From NCBI GenBank assembly GCA_038065435.1, contig JBBTQZ010000034.1:1-13690 (forward strand): a stretch of 13,690 nucleotides of DNA, written 5' to 3'. Position numbers and translations under genes: made by a program. Below, piece by piece: positions 1 through 6,900 of the stretch (position 1 is its first letter; each line of letters starts with the position of its first letter). The notes below the pieces were generated by a model. The model worked only from the letters and a program-made list of their open reading frames with translations, did no database searches and was not told the DNA's origin. This DNA comes from JBBTQZ01 sp038065435 (GTDB taxonomy: Bacteria; Patescibacteriota; Minisyncoccia; Phycocordibacterales; WO2-35-19).

Positions 1-560
1 AAAGGCTAAAATCACGTTTTTCTGCTGGGATGGTCATAGACATACCAGCACCAGACCACGAATCCAGAGAGGCTATTATACGCTCCAAATGTTCAAGTAT
101 TGGGCTGTTTCTTGACCTTGAAATAATAAATTACCTTACCGGAGCAATAAAAGGCAACATCCGCGATCTAGAGGGCGCTATAAACCTGATTGTTTGTCAA
201 ACAGAAAATAAAAATAGAGGGTTAAACCTCAACGAAGTTAAGGAATTAGTAAAAAATAGCGTCAAACAAAAAACAATTCTTTCTCACAAAGAGGTTGTCA
301 AAATAATTGCTGATTTTTATAAAATAGAAGAAGAGACTATTTACGAAAAAACTCGCAAAAAAGAAGTTATAAAGCCGCGACAGATTATAATGTATATCTT
401 GCGAGAAGATTTTAGTATTTCATACCCATCGATAGGTGAGAAGCTTGGAGGAAGAGACCACACGACGGTTATACACTCGTGTGAAAAAATAAAGAACGAC
501 TTACTCAATAATCCAAGCTTATCAAAAGAAGTTCAGGAAATTCGTTCAATGATAGGTTGA
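1..560 (+). CDS. dnaA: Chromosomal replication initiator DnaA, C-terminal part (5' truncated by window edge)
   Basis: DnaA binds DnaA boxes at the origin, oligomerises with ATP and opens DNA for helicase loading. The reading frame is open from base 3, upstream of the first internal ATG at 30, and gives about 185 residues. The fragment starts with RLKSRF, matching the conserved arginine-containing stretch near the end of the AAA+ core. It continues through the helical lid (GNIRDLEGAIN) and ends in domain IV, the DNA-binding region, where the DnaA signature GGRDHTTVIHSCEKI is intact. It stops at TGA. Domains I, II and most of the ATPase lie outside the window. dnaN follows after 214 bp, the classical dnaA-dnaN order, so this is probably near the replication origin. 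Identification is secure. Confidence 0.97.
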   Translation, partial: RLKSRFSAGMVIDIPAPDHESREAIIRSKCSSIGLFLDLEIINYLTGAIKGNIRDLEGAINLIVCQTENKNRGLNLNEVKELVKNSVKQKTILSHKEVVKIIADFYKIEEETIYEKTRKKEVIKPRQIIMYILREDFSISYPSIGEKLGGRDHTTVIHSCEKIKNDLLNNPSLSKEVQEIRSMIG

Positions 561-774
561 TAACCTGTTTGTTTTTTGTTCATTGGCCTGTTAATAAGTT
601 AGGAATAAGATGTTAAAAAGTTTATGTTTTTAAAAAAATGTTTTTAACCCGATAGTAATCCACATTATTAATGTATAAGTTTTCACGAAAATAAGTTGGT
701 AGGTAAAAGCTTAAACTAGAAATCCACAAATCCACAGAGTTAATATGGGATTGAAGTAAATTAATTAAAATAAA
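561..774. other. dnaA-dnaN intergenic region, candidate replication origin
   Basis: This 214-bp non-coding gap is strongly AT-rich with long A/T runs. It holds three copies of ATCCACA in the context of 9-mers resembling the DnaA box TTATNCACA: TAATCCACA at 656-664 and two AAATCCACA at 720-728 and 728-736. The last two overlap by one base, giving an 8-bp phase. Three ATAAGTT copies lie at 594-600, 674-680 and 691-697. Many bacteria have oriC between dnaA and dnaN, so an origin or dnaN control region is likely. No copy is a perfect consensus box, so origin activity is an inference. Confidence 0.5.
720..736 (+). repeat. Tandem DnaA-box-like 9-mers (AAATCCACA x2, 8-bp phase)
   Basis: Two identical AAATCCACA units share one base, so the repeat period is 8 bp. 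A related TAATCCACA lies at 656-664. Relative to TTATNCACA they differ only at the first two positions and keep the CCACA core. They lie 38 bp before the dnaN start, so binding of DnaA here could serve the origin, dnaN control, or both. Confidence 0.45.
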
Positions 775-1875
775 ATGAAAATAGAATTAAAAAAGAATAT
801 TGTTCAGGAAATGCTCGGCAAGGCGGTACGGCTAGTCGGTAAACACATAACCCTCCCTGTTCTTTCTTGTGTTTTGTTTGATTTAAAAAAAGATGGTGTA
901 TTAACCATAAGATCTACCAATCTTGACTTAGGTCTAGAAACAAAAACAAGAACACAAAACAAAGAAGAGACGGCCTTCGCTGTGCCAGGTAATATATTTT
1001 TGAACACCCTGTCTTCCATAGAAGACCAAGATATATATCTAGAAGAAGATAACAACAATCTAAAAATAATATCCTCCAAAAAAGAAGCAACAATAAAGTG
1101 TATGCCAAAAGATGATTTTCCAAGTATTCCAAAGGTAGAAAATAAAAATTATTTAGAAATATCCTCAGAAGACCTTGTCCATGGTTTGAGAGCGGTATGG
1201 TACAGTGCTTCTGTTTCAAACATAAAACCAGAGTTAAGCAGCGTCTATATTCATGAGCTAGACAATACTCTTGTTTTTGTTTCAACCGACTCGTTTCGTC
1301 TCTCTGAAAAAAGTTTGCATGTAAAAAACATTTCTGATTTTCCCACCACTCTTATACCGCAAAAAAATGTTTCAGAAATAATAAAGATACTGGAAACGTT
1401 TAGTGGCAAAGTAAAACTCATTTTCGATAAAAACCAACTAGCAATTGAGATGGGGGATACATATATAGTTTCTAGGCTTATAGACGGGTCTTTCCCCGAT
1501 TACAAGCAAATAATACCAAAAAGCTTTTCAACTAAAATTACTCTTCTTAAGAGCGATATAGTGAGCGCCCTGAAGGCTTCCAATATTTTCAACGATTCTC
1601 TTAATCAGGTAAAGCTTTCTATAAACAAAGAGAAAAATATTCTTGAAATAAAAACAAAAAACAACGATATCGGCGAATACAAAGAAACCATCAAAGCGAG
1701 TATTGAAGGCGAATCCTTAGAGCTAAATTTTAACAGCAGGTACATAGCAGACTCTTTCCAATCTATTGCCTCCGACAGTCTGACACTGGAGTTTGGAGGC
1801 CTAGGCAAACCCCTCATCATAAAAGGGGTATCGGACAAGAGTTTTATGTATATGGTTATGCCAATGAATAGATAA
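775..1875 (+). CDS. dnaN: DNA polymerase III beta subunit (sliding clamp)
   Basis: The 366-residue product has the usual length of the bacterial beta clamp, the ring that tethers DNA polymerases to DNA. The N-terminus (MKIELKKNIVQEML, then LPVLSCVLFDL) and the C-terminus (YMVMPMNR, matching the usual Y-hydrophobic-MPM-R tail) fit the family, as does the central LIDGSFPDYKQIIP segment. The C-terminal residues form part of the hydrophobic pocket that binds polymerase and clamp-loader peptides. The ATG at 775 is preceded by an A/T-only stretch with no Shine-Dalgarno sequence. The gene follows dnaA and is followed after 28 bp by a small gene, probably in the same transcript. There is no sign of damage. 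Confidence 0.97.
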   Translation: MKIELKKNIVQEMLGKAVRLVGKHITLPVLSCVLFDLKKDGVLTIRSTNLDLGLETKTRTQNKEETAFAVPGNIFLNTLSSIEDQDIYLEEDNNNLKIISSKKEATIKCMPKDDFPSIPKVENKNYLEISSEDLVHGLRAVWYSASVSNIKPELSSVYIHELDNTLVFVSTDSFRLSEKSLHVKNISDFPTTLIPQKNVSEIIKILETFSGKVKLIFDKNQLAIEMGDTYIVSRLIDGSFPDYKQIIPKSFSTKITLLKSDIVSALKASNIFNDSLNQVKLSINKEKNILEIKTKNNDIGEYKETIKASIEGESLELNFNSRYIADSFQSIASDSLTLEFGGLGKPLIIKGVSDKSFMYMVMPMNR

Positions 1876-1903
1876 TACGAAAATTAATGTAAGTAAAAGA
1901 AAA

Positions 1904-2152
1904 ATGCTCAGCATCTCCCAATTTTTTGAAAAATTTAAGAAGCTTCAAAAAAATGACAAGCTTCTGAAACAAACCCTCATCCTCACAATAAAAGAGATTT
2001 CAGGAGCGATCATCAAAGAAGAAAACCTGGATATAAAAGAAGAGAAAGTTTATCTCAAAACTTCTCCCATTGTTCGTAACCAGATTTTTATGTACAAAGA
2101 GAAAATAGAAAATAGTTTAAAAGACCAGAAAGTTTTTTTTAAACTAATCTAA
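1904..2152 (+). CDS. Small DUF721/DciA-like protein, putative helicase-loader relative
   Basis: This is an 82-residue basic protein with predicted helices in the first half (FFEKFKKLQKNDKLLKQTLILTIKEI) and a strand-rich stretch KEEKVYLKTSPIVRNQIFMYKEKIENSL. That second part resembles the DUF721/DciA core, in which a segment of the type 'value-x-SP-W-x-QEL-x-x-x-K-x-x-LL' ends the domain. DciA works with replicative helicase DnaB in bacteria that lack DnaC or DnaI. In actinobacteria a DUF721 gene follows dnaN and recF, so the location directly after dnaA-dnaN supports the idea. The protein is shorter than typical DciA and the match is by eye, so function is inferred. It starts 28 bp after dnaN and its stop abuts the convergent PBP stop with no spacer. 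Confidence 0.45.
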   Translation: MLSISQFFEKFKKLQKNDKLLKQTLILTIKEISGAIIKEENLDIKEEKVYLKTSPIVRNQIFMYKEKIENSLKDQKVFFKLI

Positions 2153-4300
2153 TTATTTTAATATGTAGGGATTATCAAAATGGAGTCCATTTTGTTCTGC
2201 CCACAGGCGTACTCCGTATTCCCACCTATCGTATTGAGGCTCGCTCTCAGGATTTTCTGGGGTGTCTCCCCTAGAATCGTTTTTGTTTAGCCAATGAAGT
2301 ATGGTATGCACTCCTCCCGTTACCACCATCCTTCCTGATGAGGTGGACACCAAACCGCCCTGCCACACACCCCTTAGTACTGGTTTTAGGCTGTCTGAGT
2401 CTTCAAAAGCTGGATCCTCAAAGATCTCATTTTCATATTTGCTAAGTATCTGGTCCATAAAAGCTCTCCACATAGGGGCAACTATAAACCCAGCCACCCT
2501 TTTTTCCATGGGAGAGTTGTCGTTATTCCCAGCCCATGCACCGACAGCTATAGATGGAGTATAGCCGATTATCCAAGCATCTCTATAGTCGTTTGTTGTT
2601 CCGGTCTTTACTGCGACATCTCTGTGTGGGAAGTATAGGGCACTTGTTTGTCCAAAAGAGGGGGCTCTAGCATCGTTATCGCTCAAGATGTTCGATATCT
2701 TCAGGGATATTTCTTTGGGTATTATTTGTGATTGTCTCGGACTACTTTTTTCTATTATCTTGTTGGTTTTATCTTTTATTTCAATGATCGGGTTTATTTC
2801 TGTTTTTACACCATTATTTGCAAATACCCCATAAGCACCGGTTATTTCGAGAGGAGTTACTTCTCCACCCCCAAGGACCAAAGTAAGGCCATAATCGCCT
2901 TTATTGGAAAGAGAGGCTATACCCATGTCTCTGGCGAGCCTTATAGAGTCCGATAAGCCAGCAAGGTAGAGGACTTTTACAGAAGGTATGTTCAGCGATT
3001 GAGCCAAGGCACTACGCAGTGTTACCGGTCCTCGGAATATGTTGTCGTAATTCTCTGGCGAATAACAGGGTCTCAAACTAGATAAATCATTTGGTGCGCA
3101 CTCTGTGGAGAATTGGGTCTTAACATCAAAAACGATTGTTTCTGGAGTAAAGCCTTTCAAAAAAGCTTGGGCGTAAACGAATGGTTTAAAGGTGGATCCC
3201 GGCTGTCTTTTAGCTAGAGTGACATTGTAAGCTCCATCAATTTCTTTATCAAAATAGTCGCGGCTACCAACCATCACTACTATGCCACCCGTTTTTGGAT
3301 CTAGAGCTATGATGGAGGTGTTTTCGGCATTAAATTTTTGTTTGTTTTCTTTGGCATAAGCTAAAGCTATTCTTTCTGCAGAAGCTTGCATCTCATAGTT
3401 CAAAGAAGTTTTCACTCGGAGACCTTTTGAAGATAAAGCCTCTTTTCCGTATTTATTTTCTATATAATCAAGTACATAAAAGACAAAATGGGGGGCTTTG
3501 ATGCTCTGATCTCCTTTGGCTATGAAGTTCACCTGTTCCTTCTTAGCGCTCGCGTGCTCTTCTTCGGTGACGAATCCATTCTTGAGCATAAGATTTAAAA
3601 CCAAATTTTTTCTTTCTTCAAGTTTCTCCCTATTTTTTCCGTAAGGGGAATAAAATGTTGGCGCTTTGGGCAGGGCCGCTAAGTATGCCGCTTCAGAAAG
3701 AGAAACATCGCTAGAAGATTTGCCAAAGAAAGCTAGACTCGCTTCTTCTACTCCATATAGGTTACCCCCGTAAGGGATTTCGTTTAGATACATAGACAAA
3801 ATTTCTTCCTTACTTAGCATCTGTTCTAGTTTTATGGCAAGTAACCACTCTTTAATTTTTCTAGAAATAAGCTTTTCGCTCGTTAAAAGAGAGTTCTTTA
3901 CCACTTGTTGAGTGATGGTGGATCCGCCCTGGCTAAAGTCCAAAGAAGTAAGGTTAACCAAAACAGCCCTTATAAAGGCAGTTATTCTTACGCCGTTGTG
4001 GATGTAAAATTGGTCATCTTCTACTGCGATCGTGGCATTTTTTATATGGCGGGAAATGTTTTCTACTGGTATGGTGCTCCTTCTTACATTGCCACCGGTG
4101 TCGTAAAGCAAGATTTCTCCGGTAGAATCATAAATTTTGGTAGATTCTACTACCCGTCTTTCTCGGATTGACTCTAGAGAAGGTACTTTGAATGTTGCTG
4201 CCCAAAGGCTAAAGATTGTTCCAAATATGAAAAACACCCCCAAAATGAAAAGAGCGAGCAGTTTAAGCCCGTGGTAGTGCTTTTTAAATACATTTCCCAT
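2153..4300 (-). CDS. Bifunctional class A penicillin-binding protein (GT51 glycosyltransferase plus transpeptidase)
   Basis: The protein polymerises lipid II into glycan strands and cross-links the peptides at the outer face of the membrane. From the ATG at 4300 it has 715 residues: a short cytoplasmic N-terminus, one membrane helix (about 12-36), then the GT51 domain with EDDQFYIHNG (catalytic Glu94), GGSTITQQ (125-132), RKIKEW and ILSMYLNEIPYGG. The transpeptidase domain has SxxK as STFK (nucleophile Ser369), SLN (435-437) and KTGT (565-568). The C-terminus is acidic and proline-rich. An in-frame TTG at 4318 would add six residues, but the ATG is preferred because a TGG-TACGAT promoter-like element lies just upstream. 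It is divergent from tyrS and convergent with the DciA-like gene. It is of the PBP1A/PBP1C type; I do not assign a symbol. Confidence 0.95.
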   Translation of the reverse strand: MGNVFKKHYHGLKLLALFILGVFFIFGTIFSLWAATFKVPSLESIRERRVVESTKIYDSTGEILLYDTGGNVRRSTIPVENISRHIKNATIAVEDDQFYIHNGVRITAFIRAVLVNLTSLDFSQGGSTITQQVVKNSLLTSEKLISRKIKEWLLAIKLEQMLSKEEILSMYLNEIPYGGNLYGVEEASLAFFGKSSSDVSLSEAAYLAALPKAPTFYSPYGKNREKLEERKNLVLNLMLKNGFVTEEEHASAKKEQVNFIAKGDQSIKAPHFVFYVLDYIENKYGKEALSSKGLRVKTSLNYEMQASAERIALAYAKENKQKFNAENTSIIALDPKTGGIVVMVGSRDYFDKEIDGAYNVTLAKRQPGSTFKPFVYAQAFLKGFTPETIVFDVKTQFSTECAPNDLSSLRPCYSPENYDNIFRGPVTLRSALAQSLNIPSVKVLYLAGLSDSIRLARDMGIASLSNKGDYGLTLVLGGGEVTPLEITGAYGVFANNGVKTEINPIIEIKDKTNKIIEKSSPRQSQIIPKEISLKISNILSDNDARAPSFGQTSALYFPHRDVAVKTGTTNDYRDAWIIGYTPSIAVGAWAGNNDNSPMEKRVAGFIVAPMWRAFMDQILSKYENEIFEDPAFEDSDSLKPVLRGVWQGGLVSTSSGRMVVTGGVHTILHWLNKNDSRGDTPENPESEPQYDRWEYGVRLWAEQNGLHFDNPYILK

Positions 4301-4348
4301 GAATACCAATCGTACCAAAATTTTCGTATTTATGGTAGAGTTTTTGTT
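4301..4348. promoter_or_regulatory. Divergent, near-leaderless promoters of the PBP gene and tyrS
   Basis: Only 48 bp separate the two start codons. On the plus strand an extended -10, TGG-TAGAGT (4333-4341), ends 7 nt before the tyrS ATG. On the minus strand TGG-TACGAT (4317 down to 4309) ends 8 nt before the PBP ATG. Transcription normally starts about 7 nt after the -10, so both mRNAs would begin at or within a couple of bases of the start codon. No Shine-Dalgarno sequence is present for either gene. The motifs were read by eye and not tested. Confidence 0.5.
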
Positions 4349-5533
4349 ATGGAAGAAAAAATAGATAATTTATTAACGCGCGGTGTAGACAAAATTTACC
4401 CCTCCAAGGAAAAACTAAAGGAAGCGCTCCTTTCTGGTAAAAAACTGCGATTGTACCAAGGTTTTGACCCCACGGGAGATAAATTGCACATTGGGCATAT
4501 GGTTGGTTTGCGTAAGCACCGACAATGGCAAGACCTTGGTCATGAGGTTATCTTCCTGATTGGTGACGGTACAGGGGAAGCGGGGGACCCAACGGGCAAA
4601 AAGAAAACCAGAGAAAAATTTTTTACCAGCGAAGAATTGCGCGAGAACGCCAAAGGATATCTCGACCAAGCTGCAAAAATTGTGCGTTTTGATGGAGAAA
4701 ACCCAATAAAAATAATGTACAACGGGGATTGGCTAAACAAACTTACCAAAACTGATATTCTAAATATTGCCCAAAATTTTTCTCTCCAACAAATGACCGA
4801 AAGAGATATGTATCAAGAACGACTGAAGGCGGGGGAGGAGATCAACCTTAGAGAATTTTTGTACCCACTTTTGCAAGCATATGATTCGGTTGCTATGGAT
4901 GTAGATTTGGAGTTGGGGGGATCCGATCAGACCTTTAATATGCTAGCTGGACGGACTCTAATGAAAAAGATTAAGGGAAAAGAAAAATTTGTTATGACCA
5001 CCCCACTCCTCTCAGACTCGAAAGGTGTAAAAATTGGTAAAAGTGAGGGCAATGTAATAGGGCTAACGGATGAGCCGAATGATCTATTTGGTAAAATAAT
5101 GGCCTTAGGTGATGATTCTATTGTTTCCCTATATACATTATTGACCGATGTTTCTTTGGAAGAAATATCTAGTTTTGATATTGAAAAAGATGCTCTAGGT
5201 CTGAAAAAAAGAGTTGCTTCTATTATCGTCCAACAATTGCATAGCAAAGAACAGGCTGACGATGCGCGACAAAACTTCGAAAGAACTTTTAGTAAAGGAG
5301 AATTCCCCGAAGATTCTTTAGTTTTGGAAGTAGATAAAGACAAAAAGTTGGGGGACATAATAGTAGAAAATAAAATTATAGAATCTAAGTCAGAGTGGGG
5401 CAGGCTGGTTGATGCTGGAGCTGTTTCGGATTATCCAGATAGGAAGATTAATGATAAGAATGAATTGGCAGGAAACGATGAAAGGAAATTAAAAATAGGC
5501 AAAAAGATTTTTGTTATAATAAAGCCGAAATAA
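4349..5533 (+). CDS. tyrS: Tyrosyl-tRNA synthetase
   Basis: TyrRS charges tRNA-Tyr with tyrosine. With the ATG at 4349 the product has 394 residues, within the family range. An upstream in-frame ATG at 4271 would lie inside the opposing PBP gene, add 26 non-conserved residues and pass the promoter motif, so it is rejected. The class I Rossmann fold shows HIGH within KLHIGH (47-50), GDGTGEAGDPTG after it, the tyrosine-site region LQAYDSVAMDVDLELGGSDQ, and KIGKS (228-232) in the KMSKS position. The last 70 residues form an S4-type RNA-binding domain (KLGDIIVENKIIESKSEWGRL, then KIGKKIFVII). It is a single-gene unit ended by a strong terminator. Confidence 0.97.
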   Translation: MEEKIDNLLTRGVDKIYPSKEKLKEALLSGKKLRLYQGFDPTGDKLHIGHMVGLRKHRQWQDLGHEVIFLIGDGTGEAGDPTGKKKTREKFFTSEELRENAKGYLDQAAKIVRFDGENPIKIMYNGDWLNKLTKTDILNIAQNFSLQQMTERDMYQERLKAGEEINLREFLYPLLQAYDSVAMDVDLELGGSDQTFNMLAGRTLMKKIKGKEKFVMTTPLLSDSKGVKIGKSEGNVIGLTDEPNDLFGKIMALGDDSIVSLYTLLTDVSLEEISSFDIEKDALGLKKRVASIIVQQLHSKEQADDARQNFERTFSKGEFPEDSLVLEVDKDKKLGDIIVENKIIESKSEWGRLVDAGAVSDYPDRKINDKNELAGNDERKLKIGKKIFVIIKPK

Positions 5534-5545
5534 CCAAATCCTACT

Positions 5546-5579
5546 AAAAACAAAACCCCCGAAGGGGTTTTGTTTTTTT
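5546..5579. terminator. Strong bidirectional intrinsic terminator between tyrS and the acidic ORF
   Basis: A 14-bp perfect stem pairs 5546-5559 with 5564-5577, with a CGAA loop at 5560-5563. The four G-C pairs sit at the loop, and the lower stem is A/T with one C-G pair. The plus strand ends in a run of seven T (5573-5579). The minus strand ends in five T, so it should also work for the convergent acidic ORF, whose stop codon (5580-5578) lies directly at the stem base. Confidence 0.92.
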
Positions 5580-5700
5580 ACATCATGTCATCTTCTTCTC
5601 CGTCATCTTCATCAACCTCGTCTTCTCCAGCCATGTCATCACTTATTTTACCACTAACCATGTCATCTTCTAATTCCGGGTCTATCTTTTCGTCATCCAT
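5578..5700 (-). CDS. Hypothetical 40-residue, highly acidic mini-protein
   Basis: A short open frame starts at ATG 5700 and ends at TAA 5580-5578. It gives 40 residues, about half of them Asp or Glu and only two Lys, with no aromatic residue. It contains three DDM units, each written GATGACATG on the minus strand (5667-5659, 5640-5632, 5592-5584), and ends in DDMM. It lies 90 bp downstream of ruvC on the same strand and stops exactly at the bidirectional terminator, which suggests it is transcribed and real. No domain is recognised and the sequence looks disordered. Acidic tails can bind basic proteins, DNA-binding surfaces or metal ions, but no function is assigned. Lack of an independent homologue search keeps confidence moderate. 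Confidence 0.55.
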   Translation of the reverse strand: MDDEKIDPELEDDMVSGKISDDMAGEDEVDEDDGEEDDMM

Positions 5701-5726
5701 AAAAATTATTTTTATTATTTTTAATC

Positions 5727-5741
5727 ATCGCCTAGGGCGAT
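5727..5741. other. Small GC hairpin upstream of the acidic ORF
   Basis: ATCGCC pairs with GGCGAT around a 3-nt loop, a 6-bp perfect stem inside an otherwise A/T-only 90-bp gap between ruvC and the acidic ORF. On the minus strand no T-run follows it, so it is not a standard terminator. It could be a processing or stability structure in the 5' leader of the small ORF. Confidence 0.35.
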
Positions 5742-5790
5742 AGTTATATTTTTTATCATATAAGAATAACTTTGCAACTCCGGAATGCAA

Positions 5791-6306
5791 TTATTGTGGA
5801 TAAGTGGAATAAATCGCAGTTAGAGCGACTGCTATGGCGTCGTATTCGTCGTCGTATTCTATTTTTTTGTTAATTTTAATAATTTTATTGATCATATTTA
5901 TAATTTGTTTTTTGTCGGATTTACCATAGCCGGTGACAGCTAGTTTTATAGAATTCGGATTGAATTCAAAGACGGGTATTTTCTTATCGGCCACCCTTGC
6001 CAATATAACACCTCTTGCTTCTGCTACTCCGATGGCCGTTTTGACATTCTTGCTCCAAAGCAAACCCTCTATAGCCACTTTTTGCGGAAGAAACTTTTTT
6101 ATTATTTTTTCTACTCTATTTCCAATAAGGGACAGCCTTTTTGGATGCTCCAGCTTTTTATCGGTCTCAAAACATTCAGAATGAATCAGTTTTTCGCCCA
6201 ATTTATTTTTTTCTACTATGGCCAAACCTATTCTGCCATAACCCGGGTCCACACCCAGTATTAAGGGGTAAGGATTAAGGGGTAAGGATTTTTTGTTTTT
6301 AATCAT
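5791..6306 (-). CDS. ruvC: Holliday junction endodeoxyribonuclease RuvC
   Basis: RuvC is a dimeric resolvase that cuts Holliday junctions after branch migration by RuvAB. The 171-residue product has all four acidic active-site positions: Asp20 in ILGVDPG, Glu80 in VAIEGLLW, and Asp153/Asp156 in the YDDEYDAIAVALTA segment. RuvC proteins usually begin 'MRILGIDPG', but here about 15 extra residues precede this core. The extension is encoded by a 14-bp tandem repeat (LPLNPYPL), and no later start codon would leave the active site intact. The gene lies 30 bp after yebC and downstream of ruvB. ruvA is not in the window. Confidence 0.93.
   Translation of the reverse strand: MIKNKKSLPLNPYPLILGVDPGYGRIGLAIVEKNKLGEKLIHSECFETDKKLEHPKRLSLIGNRVEKIIKKFLPQKVAIEGLLWSKNVKTAIGVAEARGVILARVADKKIPVFEFNPNSIKLAVTGYGKSDKKQIINMINKIIKINKKIEYDDEYDAIAVALTAIYSTYPQ
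6259..6289. repeat. 14-bp tandem repeat inside the ruvC start region
   Basis: The unit ATTAAGGGGTAAGG occurs twice in a row and begins a third time (ATT). It codes on the minus strand for the non-conserved N-terminal LPLNPYPL stretch of RuvC. A related inverted segment CCTTAACCCC lies at 6324-6333 in the yebC-ruvC spacer, so the transcript could form a hairpin across the ruvC start codon. The repeat looks like intergenic repeat DNA taken into the coding frame. Confidence 0.7.
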
Positions 6307-6336
6307 AATACTTCATACTTATTCCTTAACCCCAAC

Positions 6337-6876
6337 TCATTCGGCGTTTGTATAAACCTGATTAACTTCATCATTTTCCTCCAACTCTTCAATTATTAAA
6401 CTCAATTTTTCACCATCTTCTGGTGATATTTGAACCACTGTTTTTGGTGTCCATCCTCCCGTTCTACCGATCGGTATTTCAAAAGCCCAAGTGGCTGAGC
6501 CTGGGACGGCAAGCTCAAAGCCGTTTTTAGAAAGAATATGCTTTATTTCTTGAGCAGCTTTGTTTCTGTTGTCAGTTAGCGCTTCTATGATTAGAGCGCA
6601 GCCACCCGGTCCGTAAGCTTCATAATTTATTTTTTCCATTTTATTTTCTTCTCCACCCGCCCCCTTCTTTATGGCTCGCTCTATGTTGTCGTTCGGCACA
6701 TTTTCAGCTTTGGCTTTTTCTATAGCACTACGAAGAGCCGGAGAATTGGCATCTCCTCTAGCGAGCCTAGATTCAACCGTCATCGCTTTTACTAGCTTAC
6801 TAAAAACTTTAGCTTTGTAAGCATCCGTTACCGCCTTTTTATTTTTTATTTTAGACCACTTGTTGTGCCCGGACAT
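6337..6876 (-). CDS. yebC: YebC/PmpR-family (TACO1-like) protein, internally shortened
   Basis: YebC-family proteins have been described as transcriptional regulators and, more recently, as ribosome-associated factors helping translation of difficult sequences; which applies here is unknown. The N-terminus is diagnostic: MSGHNKWSKIKNKKAVTDA, then VPNDNIERAIKKGAGG, NYEAYGPGG and ALTDNRNKAAQEIKH. The family is usually near 240 residues, but this one has 179. The gap is internal: after SATWAFE the sequence goes almost directly to TPKTVVQISPEDGEKL and ends with the usual VNQVYTNAE, so about 60 residues of domains 2/3 are missing. ATG 6876 is chosen over an in-frame TTG at 6882. It lies between ruvB and ruvC; yebC-ruvC linkage is common in bacteria. 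Confidence 0.92.
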   Translation of the reverse strand: MSGHNKWSKIKNKKAVTDAYKAKVFSKLVKAMTVESRLARGDANSPALRSAIEKAKAENVPNDNIERAIKKGAGGEENKMEKINYEAYGPGGCALIIEALTDNRNKAAQEIKHILSKNGFELAVPGSATWAFEIPIGRTGGWTPKTVVQISPEDGEKLSLIIEELEENDEVNQVYTNAE

Positions 6877-6880
6877 TATC

Positions 6881-6900
6881 AATGAATAATGAATAATGAA
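6881..6900. repeat. AATGAAT/AATAATG microsatellite-like repeat between ruvB and yebC
   Basis: The unit AATGAAT recurs with 7-bp periodicity (AATGAATAATGAATAATGAA) in the 24-bp spacer between the ruvB stop and the yebC start. It reads ATTCATT repeats on the coding strand. Short low-complexity repeats of this kind also appear in the yebC-ruvC spacer (CATACTT-type units at 6308-6322), suggesting a shared spacer-building process in this genome. Confidence 0.55.

Noticed and set aside
804..1285. Open frames antisense to dnaN
   Set aside because: They lie wholly inside a highly conserved gene, show no recognisable motif and are shadows of its codon use.
4271..4348. Upstream ATG extending TyrRS by 26 residues
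   Set aside because: It would overlap the PBP gene, is not conserved in the family, and lies upstream of the likely promoter.
4415..5358. Antisense open frames within tyrS
   Set aside because: Low-complexity Ser/Phe-rich translations opposite a conserved gene; no start context.
5795..5803. Perfect DnaA box (TGTGGATAA) at the end of ruvC
   Set aside because: It is inside coding sequence, isolated, and one such match is expected by chance in a window this size.
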